A DNA stretch of 64,000 bases from Chelonoidis abingdonii (taxonomy: Eukaryota > Chordata > Testudines > Testudinidae), in the NCBI RefSeq assembly GCF_003597395.2, contig NC_133769.1, forward strand, positions 181,446,566 through 181,510,565, given 5' to 3'. The notes under the pieces were generated by a model. The model was given only the letters and a program-made list of their open reading frames with translations. It searched no databases and had not been told where the DNA came from. Shown here piece by piece: positions 1-10,199 of the stretch; position 1 is the stretch's first letter; each line of letters opens with the position of its first letter. A program made the translations under genes and the position numbers.

Positions 1-1739
1 ATCCATCAATTACTTGAATTTTTGGTACTGCATGTATATTGGACACCAAGCACTGTCTTCTATATTACTTTGGAAGTGACACCGTCATGTCAGCCAATCC
101 GTGTGTTCAAATGAGATGCCACTCCAGAATAGGTGGCACTTATCATATCATACACCTGCAATATTACAATGCAAAGGGTATTCTGAGTAGTTAAGTGTAC
201 CCTTTGTAAGCTGGTACTACACCCACATGTTCAAAAATATAACCATAGGAGGTTATGATACAGTAATTATAAAAAGCCTATAGCTAAGTGGCCCAGCAGC
301 TCTTCCTAAAGGGTACCACTGGAAAAGAAGATAAGCCTCTGTGAGAATATGAAGGGTTGTCAGGACATTATGGGGAGTAATCAGATGAAGGAATGAGAAA
401 CCACAAAGAATGTGAGGAGGGCATTTGGAGATTCAAGAGAGTTTTGACAAAATGATTCTGCAAGAAAACCTTAAGTTTTGGGAAGTGGCTGTATGTGCAA
501 ATTGCTTGGACAACACATATTAATCCCAAGTGGACTTTACTGCGTTCAGTGAGTTTCCTGAACCAGGCATATCCATCTCTAATTTGCATGTTTTAATCTA
601 AATTTGGTTTTGTAGATAAGTTTTGCCAGAAGCCAAAATAACCTCCACCCCCATTCATCTGTTAAAAGCATGACACTTCTATTATCACATGACATTGGTA
701 GTGTAGGAACAATTGTCCTGCTTCTTGGAAACAAGGGGTCATCATTAGCAAAGTTAGTAGAAATAAATGTTTCCTTAATGTTTTATTAGCAAGGTTAGGA
801 AATTATCTTCACAAAGAGGCTGAGAAATCCAAATAGTGCAAAAGAGATTAAGATAATGTGGTCCTGTTAAGGTTTTTTCTTTAATTGCCACCATAGTACA
901 TCATGAGAGTTGTAGTCCAGCTAGGGACCTCAGCACACAGAGAAGAAAGGGGACATGAGGTGCCCGAAACACAGCTGACATAAGGCACTGTGGTGGCATT
1001 TCCTAATTAACAATTTCAGTTTTCAGCTGAAAACTTTCAGTTTTTGATTCCATCCTAAGAAGCTGAAATTTCCCACAGGGAGAAAAGAAAAATGACTGAT
1101 TTTCAGCCTAAAATCTCCTGTGTGGAATTGCAAACAAGGAGTTATAAATATCTCTATGATAGCCAAGGAATAAGAGGTTTGCTTGTTGAATACTGAACAG
1201 CTGGAGATCAGATTTACCTGAGGAACTAAGATGCTAATCAATAAAGCAAGATGTACCTCAGAGACCATCCAACATGTTGAACATGCATCTGATTATATGA
1301 ACCAAGTCTAAGAAAACAGACAAACCTGAGCAATGGTTACCATCCCAGCCACATGAGAACTAAGTGGAAAGGAGAAACTGCAGACTTGCATTCATTCCTA
1401 GCGACTTTCATGTTGCCATTTGCTACCAGACTCTCCCACTAGAGAGTATCCAGGCTGCCTACAGTCAGTGAGGTGTCCCTAATGGAGAGTCAGTCTGGAA
1501 TTCACAGCTGAGGGGTCCCGACTCACAGTTTGAGATGCCCTGATATAGGCCAAAGTAGACACTTATTCACTTCGGTGACTACCTAGAATGAACCCAATTA
1601 ATTAAGAATAATTCCAAACTTGTACTTATGTACCTGAGAGCAGAATTTGGACTTTTATATTTTTATTTTCGTATCAATGCATTTAGCTATATGACCAAAT
1701 AACAAAACAGAATAAAATAGCTGTTAGGAATTCAGCATT
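1..1739. other. Noncoding AT-rich stretch
   Basis: No gene or confidently recognised repeat is visible. Short open frames here have no recognisable protein signature and look like chance. By its position downstream of the minus-strand exon at 54680-54770 it would be intronic or 3' flanking sequence of that gene. This is inference. Confidence 0.5.
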
Positions 1740-2150
1740 TAGGGATTGAGTTGTGGGGAGCATCACAAGGCCTAACTTTCAGAAAATCACTGGGATTTAC
1801 AAAGCCTAAAGGTTTGGCACCTCTCCTCCCTATAGAATGAACAGGGAGAGATAGGTGCCTAAAAATGCGATTTACAAAACGCAGCATGCTGAGCGTGGAG
1901 CCAGCTAAACTAGCCAATGGCAGAATGTTAAGACGAGGGGTGTGTCACAAGCTTTGCCCCTCTCAGAGAGATAGACACCTAAGTTCAGGCTGCAGGGAGG
2001 CACCTACCTCCACTTGGAATTCACAGCTGTGAACCCTCTGCTGGAGTTAGGTGCTTCTTGTCAGCGGTGATGATGGAGGAGCACCCTCATAACATTTAGC
2101 TCAGTGACTAGTGTACACATCCAGGATGTGGGAGACTCTCTGCATGAACA

Positions 2151-2374
2151 GGAGAAGGGATTTGAACAGGGATATGCCACTTCTCAGGTGAGTGCCCTAG
2201 CTTCTGGGCTATGGGATATTCTGAGATGAGTCTCAATCAATTCCTCATTGTAACTGTCCCACTTTCAATAAACAATCATTGGGACAGAGAGTGAGTGTGA
2301 GAATGATGCTATAGCCCAGTGGGTAGGGCACTCACTTTGGAGGTGGGAAACTGTGGATCTGGTACCCCTACTCC
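2151..2374. repeat. Pair of tRNA-like segments in inverted orientation
   Basis: The plus-strand segment 2310-2374 contains TAGCCCAGTGGGTAGGG, like a Pol III A box, and a degenerate B-box region (GGATCTGGTACCC). The segment 2151-2214, read on the minus strand, aligns to it over about 64 bases and has TAGCCCAGAAGC and GTTCAAATCCC. The two arms face each other across about 95 bp. Motifs such as AGGTGCCT recur around them (about 1854, 2670), so the pair probably lies inside a larger repeat spanning roughly 1740-2700. It could be two SINE heads or one foldback element. Confidence 0.45.
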
Positions 2375-2724
2375 AATGACGGTTTGACTATTTATCCAAA
2401 GCTCCACTTCCCTACTCTCTTTTTGTCAAGTTAGGTGGGCTCTGAGCATGCCTGCCAGATTGGGCCCACAGGTGAGTTAGTTGGAGAAGCTCCTGTCTAG
2501 CTTCCTCTAGTTCGTGGATCATTAATGCATATTCTCAGAAGCAGAAGCATAGGCTCCGAGGAAACTTTTGCTGAAAAAATTTAGGCCCCAAATGGGTTTA
2601 GCTGCCTAGTGTTAGGTGGCAGATGAGTGTGGGGGTTGTGAATAGCGGTGTCACCTAAACCTGGGACTTAGGTGCCTAAAATAGCAGTAAGGTGCTTAAT
2701 TCCCATTATGAATCTACCCAAAGA

Positions 2725-2892
2725 CCCCCAGTTCAGCAAACTACTATTCTAGAAATCACCAAAATTCTTAACTTAAAACACAAGCTTAAGTCTTACTGAC
2801 TTTACTGAGGTTTAAGAACAGAAGCTATATTGCTTTCCTGAAAAGTTATGGTTTTAAGCGTAGGCTTAAGTACTTTGCTGAATTGTGGCTTC
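2725..2892. mobile_element. Palindromic MITE-like repeat (CCCCAGTTCAGCAAA family)
   Basis: The left end reads CCCCAGTTCAGCAAACTACT and the right end reads AGTACTTTGCTGAATTGTGG, which are imperfect inverted repeats. The interior carries CTTAAG-type palindromic motifs (GCTTAAGTC, GGCTTAAGTAC). Related copies lie at about 3590, 6496 and 29619. The repeat has no coding capacity. The family is known to me only by pattern, not by name. Confidence 0.55.
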
Positions 2893-3119
2893 AGATCGTG
2901 CATATAAGAATATAATCCCATGAAGGGCAATTATATGATTTTCTTTAAGACTGCACTGCAAGTATAAGTGAACTGATGTTTGCTGTCGTATACTATTGAT
3001 CACTATGTTGTTTTAAATGACTTCTTCATGAAAATCTCCACAAAATTTACTAGCAGTGGCATCATTTCAGAAATATTCTGGTGGTAGGTGCAATGTTATG
3101 TCAGTATTCCCGCTTCTGC

Positions 3120-3425
3120 CTCCCTGCTGAGGCCGCAGCTGCTCATGGGTGCAGGAGGAGTTAGCGAGCTGGTCTTATCCCAGAGTAAGGTGGAGTGCTG
3201 GTCCTATCCGAGGGAGTAAGAGGTGGGCTCCGGGCAGGGATTGGGGCCTGGCTTGCTTCAACCCAGGCTGCTGCTGCAGCTGCCTGTCCAGCCAATGGGG
3301 ACAGCAGTGCTGATAAGCTGACAATTAGGACCTCTTGCCCATCCTGCCCCACCCCACAGCAGCTCCTGCAGGCCCAGGCAAGGAGCCTGGCAAGGAGTTA
3401 TGACAATTCAGGATAGGGAGTGGGA
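3120..3425. other. GC-rich patch, unassigned
   Basis: A locally GC-rich segment lies in AT-rich DNA. Open frames of 63-73 codons on both strands overlap it, but they are alanine/proline-rich shadows of base composition. I see no domain, splice pattern or terminal inverted repeats. It could be the interior of an old DNA transposon whose ends have decayed. Confidence 0.3.
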
Positions 3426-3589
3426 CAGTGCCCTCTAACCCATAGCAAATAGCATTCCTGTTTAGTAGAACTTAAATTATTTGTGCTCTTTATGAGAAAA
3501 TAACGTTTTTTGTATTAACTGTAGTAATTACCCTTGTGATAGTTTGCTGACGTCTTGTTTAATCTGATTTTGGCCTGATCAACTGCTCA

Positions 3590-3765
3590 TTGGGACACTG
3601 ATTCAAGAAAACACTGGAGCACATGCTTAAATTCATCCTTATTCAGGAAATCATGAGTATGTGCTTAGTTTTAAGCACATGCTTAAGTACCACTGACTTT
3701 AATGGGTATTAAACATGGGCTTTAACTTAAGTCGTGCTTCAGCACGCTTCCTTAATGAGGATACT
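3590..3765. mobile_element. Palindromic MITE-like repeat, degenerate copy
   Basis: The segment contains GCACATGCTTAAATTC, TTTTAAGCACATGCTTAAGTACC and TTTAACTTAAGTCGTGC. This is the same family of CTTAAG palindromes as at 2725-2892, including the phrase 'ctgactttaatgggtatt' at its centre. The ends are more decayed than in the other copies. Confidence 0.45.
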
Positions 3766-3833
3766 TAAATATACAGGGCCTAAATATACAAACAAAAATA
3801 TTTCTATCCCTTTTGCTAATATACACAGTAATA

Positions 3834-4450
3834 CAAGGAGTCCTCGGACTTATGATGCCTGACTTATGTCAGATGTCACTTATGGCGCTTTTCAGTTGAC
3901 TGCCTATTTCACCCCTACGATGCTTCTTTCGCCCTTAGGTCACTCGATTTGCATAAAGTTCACTTGAAATTACTTCCTGGTTGTGTTATACTGGTATGGA
4001 GCTTGAAGGGGTCATTTCTGAGTTGCTTCGAGGCAGCAAGGCAGCTTTTTGCCAAGTAGGGTTGCCGCTTGTTTTTTATTGGCTCACGGCCCCAAGTTCA
4101 GCTAGTCAGAAGGCTTGAATAGTGGTTGGCTGAGGCTCAGCATTTGTGCAGTTCTCCCTGGTTTTCTGAGCCTGTGTTGCCGGCATTCTGAGCAGCATAT
4201 GTGAATTTATATGTTTACTTGAATGCGATTTACAGAATATAGTGTTCGGTAAATACATTGATGTTGCAACATTAGTCATATATAATTCATTTAGTACAAA
4301 AATGTGGGTTATTGTGGTGAAAATAGTGTATCACGCCCTGGTTCAGGAATCAATCCCCCCTTCATACCATTGATTCCGATAGAAAAGGTGCTTTTGACTT
4401 ACAACACAATTCTGAGAAACGAATTGTGTCGTAAGTCCAAGGACTCCCTG
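3834..4450. mobile_element. Tc1/mariner (Tigger-like) non-autonomous DNA transposon
   Basis: Terminal inverted repeats of about 22 bp are clear: the left end is CAAGGAGTCCTCGGACTTAT and the right end, read on the minus strand, is CAGGGAGTCCTTGGACTTAC. A TA dinucleotide precedes the left end, fitting TA target choice; the right flank is TT and so is mutated. The interior has inverted sub-repeats (GACTTACAACACAATTC against GAATTGTGTCGTAAGTC). The 617-bp element has no transposase. Assignment to the Tigger group is inferred from the CAG start and TA target. Confidence 0.65.
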
Positions 4451-5318
4451 TTAATGGCTTTTATATGTAAGTGACCAGCCTGTCCCCATATGTAAAGAGA
4501 AAGTGTGGAAATCTGATTTGTTATAATTGCTAACAAAAGTTGATCAGTACAATTTGTTATCACACTCCTCATTGCTTCTCATTTACAAATTTACTGAGAG
4601 GTTACATTCCCAAGAGCGGCAACTCTGAAGTGTTTCTGCCAGAATGTACATCACTGCTTCCATAAAATGCATTTTTAAGCAGCTTCTTTACAACGATAAT
4701 TTACAGAAGTAAAAAGCTTCATTTAAATTAGATGGAAAACCCATAGGACCACAAATAGCCATCAAGTGACTGCTTGGCTATATTTACCTCTAGGGGCCTT
4801 GTTATGTCTTAATAAATAGTGTTTATACAATTCATTAGAGAGCCAAGAGTGAATTATTATAATCTTGTATTGACAAGGTGGCTATTTTTTTTATGTTTGA
4901 TGATGTTCCAAGCAGAGGGACTCTCTTTCCCAGTAAACATTTTATGAGGGAGGAATGTGCCCAATTTGAGGACACATCTTTAATATTCTATAGTATCAGA
5001 CAAACATATGCGCCCATACTGTGCATATCTATCTATCTATCTGTCTGTATATGGTACACTACATAATTTTAGCACATTTGAACATGTTTGTGAATATATG
5101 AATTAGCTGATGTGATGCTGACCATGGCAATATTGTTATTGTAGACCAGGACAAATAGTGTTCGTCACTATGCCAGCTACTTGCGATTACTTGCACTACA
5201 TTAATGGTTTAATCACAATTAACTGATATGATGCTGAGAACAATTTGTGCTTAGTGAACAACAGTCAAATACATGGGAGTAAATATCATATCAGCTAACC
5301 CAGTGCTTCATGGCCACA
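4451..5318. other. AT-rich noncoding, no recognised element
   Basis: No gene or repeat is recognised apart from a short TATC/TGTC microsatellite at 5027-5048. Confidence 0.5.
5027..5048. repeat. TCTA/TCTG tetranucleotide microsatellite
   Basis: About four copies of ATCT are followed by CTGT repeats. It is short and imperfect. Confidence 0.8.
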
Positions 5319-5326
5319 TTCTAACA

Positions 5327-5602
5327 CAGTGGTACCCAGACTTTTCAGGGTTATGTCCCACCTTACCCTCCCTGAGGCTGGGAGTGGGGCTGCAGTTCCG
5401 GGGGTAGGGGGATGCAGACAGAGGTAACAGGGCCAAGGCTGTGGCTGTGGCTGCAGGCAGGCCAGGGCCAAGGTGCAGAGCTGAAGTTGGGCTGCGATCA
5501 GGAGCCGAGGCCCTGGGTGTTGGGGCTCGAAGCAGAACTGGAGCAGAGCGGGGCTAGGAGGCACTCCCTCAGAGGGCATGCCCCACAGTTTGGATACTTC
5601 TG
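5327..5602. mobile_element. hAT-type non-autonomous transposon, 276 bp
   Basis: The ends are CAGTGGTACCCAGACTTTT and, on the other side, CCACAGTTTGGATACTTCTG, which are imperfect inverted repeats of the CAGTGGTTCCCAAACTTTT type. Flanks TTCTAACA (5319-5326) and TTCTAATA (5603-5610) form an 8-bp target-site duplication with one mismatch. The interior is GC-rich and produces spurious open frames on both strands. Confidence 0.8.
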
Positions 5603-5610
5603 TTCTAATA

Positions 5611-6495
5611 TTTTGTCATGTAGACAAACCCGTAAGTGGTCCAAGGAATACTACACTTCTGATATCATTCAGCTCAAGTGGCTCTTTCAAGGTTTACAAC
5701 ATCTGCAGAGCCTGAAAGCTTTGCATTCAACAGTTACCTCATAAATGAATTCAGCAGAAGACACCTCCTTTCTTCAATTAATATGATTGTATAAAAAAGG
5801 ATTTGGTTTAAAGCAAAACCAGGCGTATTTGCATCAAAGTAACTAAGATATGATAAAGTATTAGATAATATATAAAGGAATATCATGGTCTAGGCTAAGT
5901 GCTGCTTTTACTAATTGTGCTTTGCATACAAACTTCCAAAGTAGACTATTAGTGCTACAGTTCACAGCAAGAAATTAGGGTTTCTAATCACGAATAAACT
6001 AAAATAGTTTACACATTACGAATTAATACAAAAAAGCCCATGCCCTGTGATATCGCTAAACAACTGCTAAGTGGACTTAGATTTTTATGGAATTTGAATT
6101 TAGAACTAATAAAAATAGTCCATATGCTTTCATTAATTGAAATCCAGACAGAATCTGATTTCTTGGTGTAAATGAAGAATAGTCTTTTCTGACTAAATCA
6201 GCCTCAAAAGTTGATTTAAACAGCAAGAGATTCTGCAGTTCTTTTTTGCAAACTTAAATGGAACAGCAGTGAGTACATCAAGTCTGATATGAGGTTCCAC
6301 AGAGAACATGAGTGTTGTCATGTGAAATAACAGTGAGTAACTTAACATAGAATGGTATAAGAAGGAGAAATCCTCTTCTGACTATGAAGCTCACAAACCA
6401 AAAAGAAGAGAGAACGCTATAGATGAAGTGAAATACATTCAAAATAATAATTAAAAAGTATTCTGACTGTACTGGTAATACAAGGGCAGACTAAG
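5611..6495. other. AT-rich noncoding, no recognised element
   Basis: No gene, RNA or confidently identified repeat is visible. Confidence 0.5.
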
Positions 6496-6682
6496 GCCGT
6501 GATTCAGAAAAGAAATTAAACATGTTTAAGTTTCATTGAAATCAATCATTTTAATGCTCTCTCATTTGGAAAGCTTCTATGCTTTTAATCATTTTTGTTG
6601 CCTTTTTCATATCTTCTGCATGAAACAGGGTCTTATTTGAACTGCATTTCTGTTATCTTAGTCCTTTGCTGAACTGGGGCCT
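6496..6682. mobile_element. Palindromic MITE-like repeat, degenerate copy
   Basis: It starts GCCGTGATTCAGAAAAG and ends TTTGCTGAACTGGGGC, the terminal pattern of the copy at 2725-2892. The segment from about 6545 to 6660 also resembles 7278-7403 (shared words such as CAATCATTTTAAT and CATTTCTGTTATCTTA), so part of it is present twice in direct orientation. Confidence 0.45.
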
Positions 6683-6854
6683 TAAAAATTACAAAACATC
6701 TTAAAATCAAGATATTTGATTTCTTGGTTCCTTACCCACTTGAACCTGAGGTCAAAGCCCTGGTTTGGGGGTACTTACGACATCTCTAATTTAACTTAAA
6801 CCCTAAATTACTGATGTATACTCTCAACCTTACCTCCACTTGAACATAGTCTTT

Positions 6855-7160
6855 GGGTGTGTTTACACAGCAAAAAACCAAAACCAAACAAAAAGCCCTA
6901 CAGCAGCGCATCTCAGAGCCTGGGTCAATTGATTTGGGCGTGTGCTCCAGTGTTAAAATAGCAGTGTAGATACGTGGGGCCAGAGATGGAGCCCAGGCTC
7001 TGAGATCCTCCCTCTCACCGGGTCTCAGAGCCCAAGCTCCAGTTAAAGCCCAAACTCCAACAGCTATACTGATATTTTTAGCACTGCAGTGCGAGCCCCA
7101 CTAGCCCGAGTCAGTTGGACTGGGATTGGAGGCTTGCTGCTGCAGTGGGGTTTTTTCAGG
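6855..7160. mobile_element. MITE with internal mirrored 'CTCAGAGCC' arms
   Basis: The left end GGGTGTGTTTACACAGC is typical of a turtle MITE whose ends read like GTCTACACAGC. Inside are paired words in opposite orientation: TCTCAGAGCCTGGGTCAATTG against CCGAGTCAGTTGGACTGG, and AATAGCAGTGTAGATA against ATTTTTAGCACTGCAGTG. The right end near CAGTGGGGTTTTTTCAG is eroded. There is no coding capacity. Confidence 0.6.
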
Positions 7161-7404
7161 GAGGTGCAGGGGGAAGAGGAGGAGGGCAGGGCGTGCTGTG
7201 TAAATGTATTCAGTATTTAGGAATAGTACATAGGTTTATCCTGTCGCCTCTAATTTATTTTCTCTCTGAACTGAGCAGACACAATCATTTTAATCCTCTG
7301 TCACATAGAAGGAGTTCTTTGTTTTTCATCACTTTCGTTAGCTTTTTCTGGACTTCTGCGTAAAGGGGGATCACTCTGTGACTGTATTTCTATCACCTTA
7401 AAGC

Positions 7405-8150
7405 ACAATCCAGCAATCATTGTAATCTTGACTATCATGAGTAGTGCTTTTCATTTCAACTAGACAATTTAATGCAGCACACGTGCAGTAATAAATGTTT
7501 GCTGGATCAATCCCTTAGGATGTTACCACTCATCCCCATCTGGATATCTAAAAATCCTGTCAAGATTGCTTAGTCAGTGTGGATAAGAATAAGGAGGATA
7601 TAAGAAGGATTTGCACAATGTTAAGAAACCAAGTAAATTAGTTCCCAAATATTTTGTCTATTCTTCCCTGGGATTATGACTAAATCCTTCAAATAGCAGT
7701 GCACTTGTATTCTATGAAGTCCTTAATATAGATCTCCAGTCAGAATTCTTTGATGAACAAGGGAAAGAGCTCTACTATGCTTACCATATCACTTTTGGTT
7801 GAAATTCCAGTGTAACCTTTGCAATCATTTTAGCAGAATGATTGCTTCCATTCTTCATTAATTTTACCTCTATCAACCATACTCTGAGTCTGGCTTTTCT
7901 GGTTCTTCAATTCACCACCACCAAAACTTACTGCCTGAGGGAATTCCCTGTGTTGTAGATATTTTGACCAGTCTGGTAAATTGTGTTGCCAGTTTGGGGG
8001 CATTTAATCTGGTAGAAAAGGTCAACAGGCATGTGCTCCATACTTTTTTGAAGATCTGGGGGAAATCATTTATGAGGGGAATATTGCGCATTTTGGAAAG
8101 AGACAGATAATGTTTCAGACTGGGAGAGACCACTGTAGGATTTATATTCC
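7405..8150. other. Noncoding stretch upstream of the DIRS element
   Basis: No gene is recognised. Its right part may include the eroded left end of the DIRS element that becomes recognisable near 8180, but no terminal repeat could be identified on this side. Confidence 0.4.
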
Positions 8151-8179
8151 CCCCAAACTTAGTCAAGGACAAACTAAAT

Positions 8180-8640
8180 TCTCTGCTTTTTGGAACGTTC
8201 TCTGCATATTACCGCTCAGGGGTTGCACTGGCCGGCGCAGCCTGGACCTTGGAATCTTCTCCCAAGAGTGCCTGTTACACTGCTCACACACCTTCTCCTT
8301 CTCCCTTCAATTTTGTTGAACATTATGAGGGTGAGCATACAAAAGGGAGCATGGCACCTCAGTCCCTGCCTACTGCACCATCACACGGAAGTGCACTTCT
8401 CTTGGATCTGGAGCCTTACTACTTTTAAGTGCCAGTAGATAATTATTAGTTATTAAAGTTGGTGTTTGTTAGTTAATTAGAGTTAGCATGATAATCTCTG
8501 TGCCATCAAAATTCTGATGGTGAATGTGAAGAAGAGAAGAGCAGACTTAAAAAGATGTGTTTGCTGTCCAGTGGTATTTCCAGTGACAGATGCCCATGTA
8601 AGAGGCATGTCTAGGTGAGGGACCCTCTACATCCACAGAT
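8180..8640 (+). mobile_element. DIRS retrotransposon, 5' leader and start of gag-like region
   Basis: The leader has the DIRS-type phrase TTGCACTGGCCGGCGCAGCC (8213-8232), also seen diverged near 16889. At about 8520-8613 a frame reads basic residues, then RCVCCPVVFPVTDAH (a cysteine-rich motif) and RGMSR before a stop. This resembles the N-terminal cysteine-rich start of turtle DIRS gag-like proteins. The reading frame is cut at 8641 by a CR1 3' end. No intact protein remains. Identification is by recalled family pattern, supported by the RT and recombinase remnants downstream. Confidence 0.55.
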
Positions 8641-8850
8641 TCATAGAGTCCAAGGCCAGAAGGGACCATTACGATAATCTAGTCTGACCCCCTGTATAAA
8701 ACAAGTCATAGAACTTCTCCAAATTAATTCCCAGACCATCCAATTTTGATTTAAACATTTAATTGATAGAGAATCCACCATGACCCTGGTAAATTGTTCC
8801 AGATGCTTTGTCTGCTGTAAGTTCACTTCAAGAGTGCAGTAGCTCACAGA
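8641..8850 (-). mobile_element. CR1 LINE 3' end, truncated
   Basis: TCATAGAGTCCAAGGCCAGA starts a typical CR1 3' terminal sequence read backwards, so the element lies on the minus strand with its 3' end at 8641. It continues through ACCCTGGTAAATTGTTCC and stops near 8850, a strongly 5'-truncated copy as is usual for CR1. It sits directly after the DIRS gag start and probably inserted into it. Confidence 0.8.
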
Positions 8851-9119
8851 GCTAGCTTTAACATTTTATTTTACTCAGCAAAAACACAAAGGAATCTACA
8901 GGCCTGTATCCTATAAGATATTAGCTAAACAGTTAGCATAAAGCACACAAAACTTTGGCACACAAAAATGGCCCAATAGTCACTCTGAGTTTTGGGGAAC
9001 TAGGAAAGGTGTTTAAGGCAGAAATTTATGCCAGGTAACCACACAAACATTGAACTGATACTCGCAGGGGTACTAGAACAATTTATATAGATGAAAGCCA
9101 TTGAACCAAACTATAAACC

Positions 9120-9488
9120 TTTACTAATGGGCAGCAGGTTTAAAACAAATAAAAGGAAGTTCTTCTTCACACAGTGCACAGTCAACTTGTGAAATTCCTT
9201 GCCTGAGAAGGTTGTGAAGGCTAGGACTATAACAGGGTTTAAAAGAGAATTGGATAAATTCATGGAGGTTAAGTCCATTAATGGCTATTAGCCAGGATGG
9301 GTAAGGAATGGTGTCCCTAGCCTCTGTTTGTCAGAGGGTAATGATGGATGGCAGGAGAGAGATCACTTGATCATTACTTGTTAGGTTCACTCCCTCTGGG
9401 GCACCTGGTATTGGCCACTGTCGATAGACAGGATACTTGGTTGGATGGACCTTTGGTCTGACCCAGTATGGTCATTCTTATGTTCTGT
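9120..9488 (+). mobile_element. CR1 LINE 3' end, truncated
   Basis: The sequence GCAGCAGGTTTAAAACAAAT and the run ending GGTCTGACCCAGTATGG are the 3' region of an abundant turtle CR1 subfamily. The orientation is plus, with its 3' end near 9488. Related copies appear at 36205 and 51407 (both minus) and 39655 (plus). No coding sequence is retained beyond the 3' end. Confidence 0.85.
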
Positions 9489-10199
9489 ATGAGTTGGAAT
9501 GTCACACACTTCAAGCCAGAGCGTGCGGCAGAATCCCCAGCACCCATAGTTCCAGCACCTATGGATACTAGGCTTTAATATTTTAGAATAAAATGTTGGC
9601 AAATGTTTAAGCATGAACTTGTCATGGCAATTAATTGATGTATATGATAATTAATTGAAATCATTAATATACTAACCCAAACATTATTAGGGTGAGAAGG
9701 TTAGATATGGACAAGGGAGGCTAAGCATTTGAATTAATATTCATGACAGCCCCTAGGCCATATAATAGGACAGACCATCATTGGGCATGCCAGAAACAGG
9801 GCCTTACCCTCAGATCCCCAAGGAAGAGTGTAAGTACATGAGCACATATATGAGTACTGTTACAAAATGTCACCTTAATTCTGTATTTGTGCTTTTTATG
9901 TGGTTTGGTGCTTTTCTGTCTTTACTAATTGTGCTAATAAAAGTGGTTAAAACTTTGCTTTGCCCTCAGTGAGTGTCACCGTTGTGCATACTAAGGTTCC
10001 CAACCAGATATTAAACTTACCCTTGATTCTGTTGTGCTGGACTAAAATCCTCCAATCCCCCAGCTCTTTAAATTAGAATTAATTGGAAATCAATAATAAT
10101 TAATAACCACTAAATAATCAGGCAACAGCATACATGGACAAAGATTACAGGTATTCTTACTTCAGGAGGCATTCGCAGTAAAGCCTGTTAGATCCAACA

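Noticed and set aside
3161..3416. GC patch as a possible promoter or first exon
   Set aside because: No splice donor, TATA, conserved frame or fitting orientation was seen; CADM2 runs on the other strand and this would be downstream of the exon.
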